Source: Clostridia bacterium
GTDB lineage: Bacteria; Bacillota; Clostridia; Christensenellales; CAG-138
DNA length: 39,311 bases
Assembly (NCBI GenBank): GCA_017440405.1
Contig: JAFSHG010000051.1
Span: 1-39,311 of the forward strand
Direction of reading: 5' to 3'
Part shown: piece after piece, positions 17,367 to 25,187 of the stretch
Layout of the letters: each line of letters starts with the position of its first letter
Numbering within the stretch: position 1 is the stretch's first letter
Translations under genes and position numbers: made by a program
The notes under the pieces: model-generated
The model's database searches: none
Seen by the model: only the letters and a program-made list of their open reading frames with translations
What the model was told of the DNA's origin: nothing

Positions 17367-18061
17367 ATAGGGCAATAATAATATATTTGCTCGTTTTTGT
17401 TGTAATCAGATTATCTGGAAAGAGACAGCTCTCACAGTTGCAACCCTTCGACCTTGTAATGACATTGCTCATTGCAGACCTGGCATCGGAGCCTGCTGCT
17501 GATCCGCGTATACCGTTGTATTACGGTGTTGTCCCCATTGCAGCCATTTTCATAATGCAAAAGGTCATTGCACTCATTGCCATTAAGTCGGAAGCTATTC
17601 GCTCATTAGCTTGCGGAAAGCCGCTCATGGTCATAAGCGGCGGTCATGTGTGTGAAGAAACTATGCGAAAAGCTCGCTACTCCGTGCAAGACCTCTTGGA
17701 ACACTTGCGTACAATGTCCGTGTTCAATATATCCGAGGTGCAATATGCCATTTTGGAAACGGGTGGCAGTCTGTCCGTTATGCTAAAAGGTCCGTTCCAA
17801 ACTCCCACATGCGGAGAGTTGAATGTGGGTGCGGATGAAAAAGGCCTTTCGTATGCGCTCATTATAGACGGAAAAATAATAGAACAAGCAGTACAGGAAT
17901 CCGGACTGGACGAAAAGACGCTCATGCAAAGATTGAAATCGGTAGGAATTACCGATGTAAAACATGTTCTCTTTGCAGTGCAGGAGGACGACGGAAAGAC
18001 TGTGATACAGACCAAAGCATTCTGCGGCGGCAAGACGTACACGGTGGATGCGGCAAAGTGA
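17351..18061 (+). CDS. DUF421 (YetF-family) membrane protein
   Basis: The 236-residue product has three membrane spans in the first 85 residues, with the family motif RLSGKRQLSQLQPFDLVMTL, then a cytoplasmic domain with ARYSVQDLLEHLR and VQYAILETGGSLSVM. That is the standard DUF421/YetF layout; relatives in Bacillus are spore- or envelope-associated but of unknown activity. There is no alternative methionine before residue 37, so the start inside the hairpin at 17332-17366 must be used. GAGGTG lies 7 nt upstream. It ends at a bidirectional terminator. Confidence 0.87.
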   Translation: MLTLFYRAIIIYLLVFVVIRLSGKRQLSQLQPFDLVMTLLIADLASEPAADPRIPLYYGVVPIAAIFIMQKVIALIAIKSEAIRSLACGKPLMVISGGHVCEETMRKARYSVQDLLEHLRTMSVFNISEVQYAILETGGSLSVMLKGPFQTPTCGELNVGADEKGLSYALIIDGKIIEQAVQESGLDEKTLMQRLKSVGITDVKHVLFAVQEDDGKTVIQTKAFCGGKTYTVDAAK

Positions 18062-18074
18062 CTCTAATACAAAA

Positions 18075-18112
18075 AATATTGGGGAAAACCGAATCGCCCC
18101 AATATTCTTTTT
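18075..18112. terminator. Bidirectional terminator
   Basis: AATATTGGGG pairs with CCCCAATATT (10 bp, perfect), with CTTTTT after it on the plus strand and TTTTTTG after it on the minus strand. It serves both the DUF421 gene and the convergent Myb-like regulator gene. Confidence 0.9.
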
Positions 18113-18146
18113 GAAATATTTGTAAGTGCATACGGTGTTGAATCCG

Positions 18147-19079
18147 TTACTGCATCCATGTGCCGTCGCCCAGTGCGTCTGAAAGCTCACGGATATAATT
18201 TCCTAAGTATGAAACTTTGCTCACACCCGACATTTCCAGAAATTCCGTATTTATGCGTACCAGTTTGCGAAACGCCGCCGTGAGTGAAAGAAGCCTTGAC
18301 TTATGCTCTGTAAGCTCTAAGTTCTGCTCGGACAGCTTGGAATGAAGCTCCGTGTTTTCATCACGCAAACGGAGTACATCTTCGTCCGTCATGCTTTCCA
18401 GCTCATTTAGCCTGCGAATTGCCGTAGCACCACGTCCTGCACTCAGCGCAAGTGCGCCTATGCTCTCAAAGAGTGCTGAAACATCAAGTCCCTCCACATT
18501 GTAAAGCTCGCTAACTGTTTCCGCCATTATGTCTACCAGTTGCTCATTGCGCTGTGCCGACTTGCAGGGTCTGCCTAAACGTCTCTCGTTTTTGTCCGTG
18601 TACGGGTCGAAAACGGGGACACCTTCCGATTTCAGCTCCGAAATTACAGAGTGTACGAGTTCCGGGTTGCTGCGAACCACAGAACGGTATTTGTTCTGAT
18701 ACCTCAGCATCGCCGTGGTATCACCATCGCCCAGTGCCATGGTACTTGCACGAACCGAAATGCCTTTTGCTCTGTCGGTTAGGATTCTGCGCAAGAGTGT
18801 GCGTACTTCATCTTCCTCAAAGGGTACAAAGTTCACCGTCTTGCACGGCTCGTACAGTCTGCATATGTCCTCGTCCCTTATGCGCAAGTAGTAGTAGTTG
18901 CGAATACTGTTTGACTTTCTGCCCGTAAGCTGTGCAATGCGGTCAAAAGCCGTGCGCAAGGGTTTTCCGCTTTCACGAGCGTGTTTCACTTCCGAAAAAA
19001 GCTGTGCGTCCTCCGTCTCGCTCCAACCACTGTGTGAACGAAGCCTTGCGGAATAAAGTGTGGGTTTTACTGTTTCCAT
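18147..19079 (-). CDS. Myb/SANT-like DNA-binding protein with coiled coil (RsfA-type)
   Basis: This 310-residue protein begins with a Myb-like segment, SGWSETEDAQLFSEV, followed by AFDRIAQLTGRKSNSIRNYYY. The pattern resembles RsfA, a forespore regulator of Bacillus, whose domain also opens with W-(T/S)-x-x-E-D. A second helical domain (about 85-165), a LGRPCKS basic patch and a C-terminal coiled coil (about 220-270) follow. The ATG has GGAGG 7 nt upstream. In the gap towards the DUF5662 gene, a GTATA-N15-AAATATAA arrangement could be a forespore sigma promoter, but that is weak. A role as a regulator is likely; the sporulation link is inferred. Confidence 0.68.
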   Translation of the reverse strand: METVKPTLYSARLRSHSGWSETEDAQLFSEVKHARESGKPLRTAFDRIAQLTGRKSNSIRNYYYLRIRDEDICRLYEPCKTVNFVPFEEDEVRTLLRRILTDRAKGISVRASTMALGDGDTTAMLRYQNKYRSVVRSNPELVHSVISELKSEGVPVFDPYTDKNERRLGRPCKSAQRNEQLVDIMAETVSELYNVEGLDVSALFESIGALALSAGRGATAIRRLNELESMTDEDVLRLRDENTELHSKLSEQNLELTEHKSRLLSLTAAFRKLVRINTEFLEMSGVSKVSYLGNYIRELSDALGDGTWMQ

Positions 19080-19203
19080 GTTTTTACCTCCGATTTTTAT
19101 ATTTCATCAAAAAACAGTGTATACGCATTCGTCATTCCCGAGGCTGTGTATTTTTTGTGCGTCTGTGTTAATTGTTTCCGGTGTTGATAAATTTATACAT
19201 TGC

Positions 19204-19232
19204 TTGTAAAATAACTTGCGGCGTGTTATAAT
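19204..19232 (+). promoter_or_regulatory. Promoter of the DUF5662-GNAT pair
   Basis: TTGTAA, 17-bp spacer, TATAAT, with extended -10 TGT. It lies 26 bp before the start codon. Confidence 0.75.
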
Positions 19233-19258
19233 TCATGCGTATAAGGAGATTTGGTAAC

Positions 19259-19795
19259 ATGCATTTTTTCGGACATCTGCATACAGTATTGCAGCATAAA
19301 AAATATGTATTTCTGCACTGCGTGAAAGCAGGTATTGTGTGGCAGGGTATTGTACATGACTTATCAAAGTTTTCGCCCGCAGAGTTCATAAACAGTGCAA
19401 AGTATTATGTGGGTACGGGCAGCCCCATACCGAGAGAACGCGAAGTGCTCGGCTTCTCCAAGGTTTGGATGCACCACAGTAAAAAGAATAAACATCATGT
19501 GGAATACTGGATTGATAATGACAAGGGAAACATAATTCATGTAAAAATGCCGTTGCGCTATGTGAAAGAAATGTTCTGTGATATGTTATCGGCAGACAAG
19601 GTGTACCTGTCGGCAGCAGGCTCAAAACATAATAACAGTACCCCGCTTGAATATTACAGGAAAATATACTGTTCCTGCAAGAGAATGCATGATGATACGG
19701 CTGCATTGCTTGAAAAGCTATTTGTAATGTTGTCGGAGGAGGGCGAAGACGCCACTTTCAGATATATTCGCAAGCTGAAAGAGAAGGACTACTGA
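19259..19795 (+). CDS. DUF5662 family protein
   Basis: The 178-residue product contains HLHTVLQHKKYVFLHC near the N-terminus, then HDLSKFSPAEF and WMHHSKKNKHHVEYW. This histidine-rich pattern is that of DUF5662, which recalls an HD-type metal site but has no known activity. The ATG at 19259 has AAGGAG 10 nt upstream; an in-frame ATG 8 codons earlier has no ribosome binding site and lies just after the -10. One base separates its stop from the next gene, so the two form an operon. Confidence 0.75.
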   Translation: MHFFGHLHTVLQHKKYVFLHCVKAGIVWQGIVHDLSKFSPAEFINSAKYYVGTGSPIPREREVLGFSKVWMHHSKKNKHHVEYWIDNDKGNIIHVKMPLRYVKEMFCDMLSADKVYLSAAGSKHNNSTPLEYYRKIYCSCKRMHDDTAALLEKLFVMLSEEGEDATFRYIRKLKEKDY

Positions 19796-19796
19796 T

Positions 19797-20336
19797 ATGC
19801 AAAGTTTTGTATTTCCCATAATTACCACGCAAAGGCTCTGTCTGCGTAAATTTTCCGAAAGTGACACGGAAGCTGTCTACAATGCCTTCAAAAACGGAGA
19901 TTTTACCGCAAAAATGCTCACGGAAAAACAGACGGACAGGATTTTTGCCGAAACATACATAGAAGAAATGAAAAGCGAGTATGAAAAAGGCGACTGCTAT
20001 ACTTGGGCGGTAGCACTTAAAGACTGTGATAGCTGTGTTGGGGCAATAAGCCTGAACATGGTGAACTTCACAAACGAGTCAGCAGAATTGGGATACTGGA
20101 TATCTCCTGAGTTCATGGGGTGCGGCTATGCCACTGAAAGCGTATCTGCCATAGTGCGGTATGCTTTTGAATACATGAAGCTGCACAGGCTCAGTGCAAT
20201 GTGCAGATTGGACAATATTGCTTCCATGAATGTGTTGAAAAAGAACGGGTTTACCATAGAGGGCATAGCAAAAGAATCCGCTAAATTCCAAAACAGATAT
20301 GTTGATATAGCAAGTTTTGCCATTATAAACAAGTAA
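19797..20336 (+). CDS. RimJ/RimL-type GNAT acetyltransferase
   Basis: The 179-residue protein has the RimJ/RimL layout: TTQRLCLRKFSESD at the start, ELGYWISPEFMGCGYATES as the acetyl-CoA binding region with the G-x-G-x-A pattern, and a C-terminal AMCRLDNIASMNVLKKNGF motif. This group acetylates N-termini of ribosomal proteins or small amines; the substrate here is unknown. AAGGA lies upstream within the end of the DUF5662 gene. Confidence 0.85.
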   Translation: MQSFVFPIITTQRLCLRKFSESDTEAVYNAFKNGDFTAKMLTEKQTDRIFAETYIEEMKSEYEKGDCYTWAVALKDCDSCVGAISLNMVNFTNESAELGYWISPEFMGCGYATESVSAIVRYAFEYMKLHRLSAMCRLDNIASMNVLKKNGFTIEGIAKESAKFQNRYVDIASFAIINK

Positions 20337-20422
20337 TTTTATACACACACGATTTGCCCTAAAACAGAATAACAAGTGCATTTCAAACTAATACTATGAA
20401 TAAAAAAGCAGAGGAGTTTGAA

Positions 20423-20848
20423 ATGGAACATAACAAAGAGTTGGTAAAGGCGGTATATCATAATGCCGAGATGAGCAAGGACATAATAGGAAGAATGATA
20501 AAGATATGTGATGACCCGAGCTTGCGTGCGGCACTCGCTGAGGAGTTTGCACAGTATCATGAAATCACATGTGAGTCCAAAGGTATATGCGATGAAAAGG
20601 GATATTTCGTAAAGCCCAAAAAGCAGGGCAAGGCGGCAATTTTCAGCGGAATGGCAATAAATACAATGATAAATAAGAGTACGCCGCATTTAGCTGAAAT
20701 GATGGTTCAAGGCAGTACAATGGGCGTTATAGATATGAAACGTGCCTTGCGTGAGTATCCGGGTGCGGAAGAAAATGTGCGTACTTTGGCAGAAAAACTA
20801 ATGCACACGGAGCAGAACAACATAAAATCCATGTTGGAGTTTGTTTAA
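20423..20848 (+). CDS. Small all-helical protein, possibly ferritin-like, unknown function
   Basis: The 141-residue product is predicted almost entirely helical. It has an EEFAQYHEITCESK segment in the second helix and further Glu/His residues (HTEQNN) near the end, which recalls ferritin-like four-helix bundles such as DUF892 or DUF2383 without matching one clearly. A start at 20396 is open but has no ribosome binding site, whereas ATG 20423 has GAGGAG at 6 nt. It is followed by a large hairpin shared with the convergent dockerin gene. Confidence 0.6.
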   Translation: MEHNKELVKAVYHNAEMSKDIIGRMIKICDDPSLRAALAEEFAQYHEITCESKGICDEKGYFVKPKKQGKAAIFSGMAINTMINKSTPHLAEMMVQGSTMGVIDMKRALREYPGAEENVRTLAEKLMHTEQNNIKSMLEFV

Positions 20849-20912
20849 AACTCAGATATACAAAACGAGCGTATGCGCTAACTTCTCTTTCACGATAGCA
20901 AAAACTTTACAT

Positions 20913-20963
20913 GCAGAAAAAGAAAAGAACTCAATGAAATTAACCATTGAGTTCTCTCTTTCT
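20913..20963. terminator. Bidirectional terminator hairpin
   Basis: AGAACTCAATG (20926-20936) pairs perfectly with CATTGAGTTCT (20945-20955); the flanks GCAGAAA and TTTCTGC extend the stem. On the minus strand the 3' side is T-rich, and on the plus strand TTTT follows, so it can end both neighbouring genes. Confidence 0.75.
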
Positions 20964-20981
20964 GCTTTTACTGTCAGTCAA

Positions 20982-21605
20982 TTAGTTGCCCGAACCTGAG
21001 GGGTTAACATCGTTTGAGGGTGTCACATCGTCTGAGGGTGTAACATCACCTGAGGGTGTAACGTCACCTGAGGGTGTAACATCATCAGAGGGTGTTGTGT
21101 CGTCATCAACGATACCTGCAAGTATGCGGAGGAGCTTTGATGCGTCAGCTGTGTTTACTTCTTCATCCTGATTTACATCAGCAGCAGCGAACTGTTCTTC
21201 TGTGAGCTGTACGAGCTCTGCTGCGTGGCGAAGAATTACAACAGCGTCACCGGTGTTGATTGTTCCATCAAGGTTTGCATCACCGATTTCATAAACTTCG
21301 GGTGCAGAACCTGTGGTCTCGGAGCCTGTGGTTTCAGAACCTGTGGTCTCGGAACCTGTGGTTTCGGAACCTGTGGTCTCAGAACCTGTGGTCTCGGAAC
21401 CTGTGGTTTCAGAACCTGTGGTTTCAGAGCCTGTGGTCTCGGAACCTGTGGTCTCGGAACCTGTGGTTTCAGAACCTGTGGTTTCGCTGGAAGCTACTAC
21501 ATCGCTCTTAAGAGCTGCGCCTGTTTTTGCTAATGAAGCCAGAGGGATGATTGTGCAAACCATGATCATGGCAACGAGCAAAGCAACGAGTTTTCCTGTT
21601 TTCAT
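20982..21605 (-). CDS. Secreted dockerin protein with SETTG tandem repeats
   Basis: The 207-residue precursor has a signal peptide ([10 protein letters not shown] core, likely cleavage after ASLA near 26). Twelve tandem SETTG pentapeptides follow (40-99), then a dockerin domain (108-165) with loops [12 protein letters not shown] and [12 protein letters not shown], and a C-terminal tail of five imperfect DVTPSG-type hexapeptides (167-207). The Ser/Thr-rich repeats look like an extended, possibly O-glycosylated spacer. There is no sortase motif, membrane anchor or enzyme domain. AAGGAG lies 8 nt before the ATG, and its own promoter lies at 21670-21698. Function unknown; it may work as an adaptor or as a bound surface-decorating peptide. 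Confidence 0.85.
   Translation of the reverse strand: MKTGKLVALLVAMIMVCTIIPLASLAKTGAALKSDVVASSETTGSETTGSETTGSETTGSETTGSETTGSETTGSETTGSETTGSETTGSETTGSETTGSAPEVYEIGDANLDGTINTGDAVVILRHAAELVQLTEEQFAAADVNQDEEVNTADASKLLRILAGIVDDDTTPSDDVTPSGDVTPSGDVTPSDDVTPSNDVNPSGSGN
20998..21087. repeat. Tandem 18-bp repeat encoding the DVTPSG tail
   Basis: Five imperfect copies of an 18-bp unit (plus-strand GAGGGTGTAACATCACCT and variants) lie end to end, with a sixth decayed copy to about 21102. They differ mainly at third codon positions. Confidence 0.85.
21309..21488. repeat. Twelve tandem 15-bp repeats encoding SETTG
   Basis: The unit on the plus strand is ACCTGTGGTTTCGGA with changes only at wobble positions (TTC/CTC, GGA/AGA, ACC/GCC). 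All twelve copies keep the same peptide, so purifying selection or recent expansion is acting on the coding frame. Confidence 0.95.
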
Positions 21606-21669
21606 TGTTTTTTCTCCTTAAACATAAAATAATTTGGCATGAATAGAGTAACCCACACCTTCCGCAGAG

Positions 21670-21698
21670 ATTATAGCATATCAAAATTGTTTTGTAAA
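21670..21698 (-). promoter_or_regulatory. Promoter of the SETTG/dockerin gene
   Basis: Minus strand: TTTACA, 17-bp spacer, TATAAT, with extended -10 TGC. It predicts a 5' untranslated leader of about 58 nt. Confidence 0.8.
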
Positions 21699-21907
21699 GT
21701 GTTTTTTGCACGAATTTGAATAAAAACTCGAATAATATATAAACTCATCCAAAAATGACTCAGGGAAGGGGAAAAATAATAAAAAAGTGTTATATTCACC
21801 CTTAAATAACAAAAAAATACACACATCCAACACTGCACAAGTTCAGATATGTTGAGAGGTGGTTTATGCCTTGTTTGGGATTTTGCATCTTTGAAAGCAT
21901 AATCTGC
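21699..21907. other. AT-rich intergenic stretch without a gene
   Basis: This part of the 363-bp gap between the dockerin gene and cysS has no open frame with a ribosome binding site. No T-box specifier or antiterminator pattern was found for cysS. A second -35/-10-like pair (TTGGGA, 17 bp, CATAAT) lies near its right edge. Confidence 0.5.
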
Positions 21908-21936
21908 TTGTTTTTTGTACTGAAAAATGATATCAT
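21908..21936 (+). promoter_or_regulatory. Promoter of cysS
   Basis: TTGTTT, 17-bp spacer, TATCAT, 33 bp before the start codon. The leader would be about 25 nt, too short for a T-box. Confidence 0.5.
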
Positions 21937-21968
21937 AGCAGCATAAGCCGTAAGGAGGTTTGTTTATT

Positions 21969-23363
21969 ATGCAGATTTATAATACAATGACGAAGAAAAA
22001 GGAAACTCTCTGCCCCATAAAACCCGGCGAGATAGGTATGTATGTATGCGGACCCACTGTGTACAGCTTTATTCATATAGGAAATGCACGACCGCTCATA
22101 GTTTTTGATACGCTCAGGCGTTATTTGGAATACACGGGCGTGAAGGTGAGATACATTCAGAATTTCACGGATATTGACGATAAGGTAATACGCCGTGCAA
22201 ATGATGAGAGCTGTACATATCTCGATGTTTCAAACAAGTATATAGAAGAATATTTCCGTGATGCGGACGCACTGAATGTGATGCGCTCCACCGTAAATCC
22301 CCGTGCTACGGAACACATAGATGAGATAATATCACTGGTTGAAAAGCTCATAGAAAAGGGTCATGCATATCCTGCTGATAACGGCGATGTGTATTTTTCG
22401 GTTCGCAGCTATCCGGCATACGGAAAACTGAAAGGCCAGTCCATTGACGATATGGAAAGCGGCGCACGAATAGACCCCACTGAACATAAGAAAGACCCGT
22501 TGGATTTTGCACTTTGGAAGGGAGCAAAACCGGGTGAGCCGTCTTGGGATTCACCCTGGGGTAAGGGCAGACCCGGTTGGCATATAGAGTGTTCTGCCAT
22601 GAGTATGAACATACTGGGAGAAACATTTGACATACATGCAGGCGGCGTGGACCTTGTGTTCCCGCACCACGAAAATGAAATAGCACAGAGTGAAGCGGCA
22701 ACGGGAAAACCCTTTGCAAACTACTGGATGCACAACGGACATATAAATGTGAATAATCAAAAGATGTCCAAATCGCTCGGCAATTTCTTCACCGTGAGAG
22801 ATATTACCAAAGAGTATGAACCCGAGGTTTTGCGCCTTTTCATGTTGGGTGCACATTATCGCTCGCCGTTTAACTTCTCACGTGAACTCATGGACCAGGC
22901 AAAGTCGTCGCTTGCACGTCTGCGTACAGCCCGTGAGAGGCTTATGAATGCACATGTAGGTGCTGAAACGGAAGCAGATGCAGAGTTCATGAAGGAAACA
23001 GAAAAGACAGAAGCGGCTTTCCGTGCTGCCATGGATGACGACCTCAACACAGCGGACGCATTGGGTGTGATATTTGATTTTGTGCGCAAGTGCAATACCT
23101 TTGTTACAGAACCCAGAAGCGAAAAAGCACTTTCAGAGGCTAAGCGATTGTTTGCCGATATGACAGGTGTTTTCGGCATACTTATTCAGGAAGAAGCAAA
23201 GGAAGAATTTCCTGCCGAGGCATTGGAACTGCTTGCACAGCGCACTGAGGCAAGGAAAGTGAAGGACTGGGCAAAATCCGACGAGTTGCGTGACAAGCTG
23301 AAAGAAATGGGTTATGCCGTGGTGGATTCCAAAGATGGTGCAAAGCTGAAAGTCATCGAATAA
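21969..23363 (+). CDS. cysS: Cysteine--tRNA ligase
   Basis: CysS charges tRNA-Cys. The 464-residue product has the class I synthetase motifs: HIGN (36-39, the HIGH box) within CGPTVYSFIHIGNARP, the KMSKS loop at 265-269, and zinc ligands in CGPTVY, in GWHIECS and in the HHENE motif. The C-terminal anticodon-binding helical domain is present and the length is normal. The ATG at 21969 follows AAGGAGG by 10 nt; the earlier TTG at 21960 lies against the ribosome binding site and is rejected. The next gene starts 10 bp later. Confidence 0.96.
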   Translation: MQIYNTMTKKKETLCPIKPGEIGMYVCGPTVYSFIHIGNARPLIVFDTLRRYLEYTGVKVRYIQNFTDIDDKVIRRANDESCTYLDVSNKYIEEYFRDADALNVMRSTVNPRATEHIDEIISLVEKLIEKGHAYPADNGDVYFSVRSYPAYGKLKGQSIDDMESGARIDPTEHKKDPLDFALWKGAKPGEPSWDSPWGKGRPGWHIECSAMSMNILGETFDIHAGGVDLVFPHHENEIAQSEAATGKPFANYWMHNGHINVNNQKMSKSLGNFFTVRDITKEYEPEVLRLFMLGAHYRSPFNFSRELMDQAKSSLARLRTARERLMNAHVGAETEADAEFMKETEKTEAAFRAAMDDDLNTADALGVIFDFVRKCNTFVTEPRSEKALSEAKRLFADMTGVFGILIQEEAKEEFPAEALELLAQRTEARKVKDWAKSDELRDKLKEMGYAVVDSKDGAKLKVIE

Positions 23364-23373
23364 GGAGAAATGA

Positions 23374-23625
23374 ATGTTAGAGTATAAGTTTGACACACAG
23401 CTTCTCATAGAGGGAACTGAGCTGGACGAAGATGCAATACATGATTATATCACGGAGAATTTTGACGGTGACTGTCTTATTGCGGTAGGCGATGAGGAGC
23501 TTATAAAGATACATTACCACACAAATGAGCCTTGGAAAGTTTTAGAGTATTGCAGCAGTTTGGGCGATATATACGATGTGGTAGCGGAAAATATGCAGCG
23601 ACAAGAGGACGGTCTGCAAGGCTGA
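23374..23625 (+). CDS. Stand-alone FakA/YloV middle-domain-like protein
   Basis: The 83-residue protein reads like one section of FakA/YloV, the fatty-acid/DAK-like kinase: YKFDTQLLIEGTELDEDAI, then VGDEELIKIHYHTNEPWKVL and DVVAENMQRQE. In FakA this section lies between the N-terminal DAK2 kinase domain and the C-terminal DegV-like domain, and contains the conserved VHVHTNxP motif, here IHYHTNEP. No kinase part is encoded on either side, so this is a free-standing domain rather than a truncated gene: it has its own GGAG box and start. The role is unknown; it might regulate or partner a kinase elsewhere. Confidence 0.68.
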   Translation: MLEYKFDTQLLIEGTELDEDAIHDYITENFDGDCLIAVGDEELIKIHYHTNEPWKVLEYCSSLGDIYDVVAENMQRQEDGLQG

Positions 23626-23641
23626 ATAGGGAGAATTTATA

Positions 23642-24085
23642 ATGGAAATGACTATTGCACTGCGCCTTGTGATGTCCATAGTATTAGCTCTTATAGGCAT
23701 ATATCTTTTCATTTGTGCAGTCAGAGTGAAAGGCTCGGTGTACATGAACCCTGCCTTGCAGAGAACAAAACATTACGATAAGTACATCACATATGTACGA
23801 GTGGTGTGCTTTGTGTTGCCCACGCTTTTTCTTATAAATTTAGTGCTTTGCACATATTCTTATCTTGCTCAACACCGACTGCAAAGCAGTTCGGGAGCAG
23901 ATGCAGGCGTTGCGGCAGAGCTTTTGGAAACTGCAAAAGGTGCCTACACCGCTGCAAGCATTTCGCTCATAACCGTGATTGCTGCCGTGGTAATTGTCAT
24001 TTTGATTGCCGCATTCATAACGGGCAGCATGTCGTCGAGTGTTGTAAGCGAAAAGTTAGATAAGAACGCATTTCGTAAGGATTGA
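23642..24085 (+). CDS. Small membrane protein, unknown function
   Basis: I do not recognise a family. The 147-residue product has three hydrophobic segments (about 6-25, 52-72 and 107-130), a short polar loop between the second and third with Ser/Gly/Ala, and a charged C-terminus ending KNAFRKD. GGGAG lies 8 nt before the ATG. It sits in a tight series with cysS, the FakA-like domain and ornithine racemase, with gaps of 10-17 bp, so it is probably co-transcribed. Confidence 0.65.
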   Translation: MEMTIALRLVMSIVLALIGIYLFICAVRVKGSVYMNPALQRTKHYDKYITYVRVVCFVLPTLFLINLVLCTYSYLAQHRLQSSSGADAGVAAELLETAKGAYTAASISLITVIAAVVIVILIAAFITGSMSSSVVSEKLDKNAFRKD

Positions 24086-24101
24086 TCATAGGAGGAATTT
24101 T

Positions 24102-25169
24102 ATGTACCCCAAAGTAACGGCGCACATGGGAAAACTTGCGCATAACCTGAATTATTTGTGTGATTTATGCCATAGCAAAGGACTTTCCGTTGCGGTGGTA
24201 ACAAAAGTTTTTTGTGCCGACGAGAACATAGTACGCATGATTCAAAAGAGCGATGCAGATTACCTTGCAGACTCACGCATACCGAACCTTGTGCGATGTG
24301 CAGGCGGAAAGCCACGTATTCTGCTTAGAATTTCATCGCCGTCTGCCGTGGAGCATGTGATTGAAAACAGCGAAATATCTCTCCAAAGTGAACCCTACAC
24401 CATAAAAAAACTTGCCGATGCCGCAAAACAGGCAGGCAAAAAACATAAGACCGTACTCATGATTGACTTGGGTGACTTGCGTGAGGGGATATATTTTGAG
24501 GAAGAAAAACTCATATACGATGCTTGCGAAACGGTGCTTGCGTCGGAAAATTTGGAGCTTTACGGTATAGGCACAAACCTCACCTGTTACGGCGGAATAC
24601 TGCCCGATAAGCGAAATTTGGGGAACTTGGTAGCAATTTCAAAGCTCATACGCCAAAAATACGGTGTTGAGTTACCCTTTGTATCGGGAGGAAATTCATC
24701 CACGTTGGAATTTTTAAAGTCGGGCGGTGTGCCTGAGGGTATCACAAACTTGCGTCTCGGAGAGTCTTTTGTGCTCGGAAATGACACGGCAGTGTGCAAG
24801 GTGATGGACGGCATGTACGGCGATGCGGTAACTTTGGACGCTGAACTCATAGAGATTAAGAACAAACCCAGTAAACCCGTAGGAACATCGGGCAGGAATG
24901 CATTTGGCGAAGAAGTGCATTTTGAGGATAAAGGTGATATGCTCCGAGGCATACTTGCAATAGGCAGACAGGATGTGGACGAGGGCGGCATACACTGCAC
25001 GGAAAATAATATACAGGTGATAGGTGCCTCATCTGACCATTTGCTTGTTGACTTGAAAGGAAATAAAGGTTACAATATTGGAGATGTCCTAACATTTACC
25101 ATGGAGTACGGTGCAGTGCTCAAAGCATTCACAAGCTCCTATGTAGATAGGGAATACACAAATAATTGA
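24102..25169 (+). CDS. orr: Ornithine racemase (PLP-dependent, alanine racemase N-terminal fold)
   Basis: Orr converts L-ornithine and D-ornithine in the ornithine-fermentation pathway of Clostridia. The 355-residue product has the fold-III PLP-lysine context VAVVTKVFCAD with K35, and the order of motifs typical of the Orr/YhfX-like group: LMIDLGDLREGI, GIGTNLTCYG, SGGNSSTL and NLRLGESF. It differs clearly from the true alanine racemase encoded downstream. AGGAGG lies 6 nt before the ATG. The next gene, 18 bp away, is an ornithine carbamoyltransferase, which supports ornithine as substrate. Other amino acids cannot be excluded. Confidence 0.82.
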   Translation: MYPKVTAHMGKLAHNLNYLCDLCHSKGLSVAVVTKVFCADENIVRMIQKSDADYLADSRIPNLVRCAGGKPRILLRISSPSAVEHVIENSEISLQSEPYTIKKLADAAKQAGKKHKTVLMIDLGDLREGIYFEEEKLIYDACETVLASENLELYGIGTNLTCYGGILPDKRNLGNLVAISKLIRQKYGVELPFVSGGNSSTLEFLKSGGVPEGITNLRLGESFVLGNDTAVCKVMDGMYGDAVTLDAELIEIKNKPSKPVGTSGRNAFGEEVHFEDKGDMLRGILAIGRQDVDEGGIHCTENNIQVIGASSDHLLVDLKGNKGYNIGDVLTFTMEYGAVLKAFTSSYVDREYTNN

Positions 25170-25187
25170 TAAAGGAGAATCATTGCA

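Noticed and set aside
21309..21488. Regular repeat array, considered as a CRISPR
   Set aside because: The units are 15 bp with no spacers and differ only at wobble bases, so it is a coding tandem repeat.
21313..21621. A plus-strand frame made of VSEPV repeats
   Set aside because: It is the complementary reading of the SETTG repeat array; the minus-strand frame has signal peptide, dockerin, promoter and ribosome binding site.
21699..21968. T-box leader for cysS
   Set aside because: No AGGGTGG-type T-box or paired terminator/antiterminator was seen, and the likely promoter leaves only a short leader.
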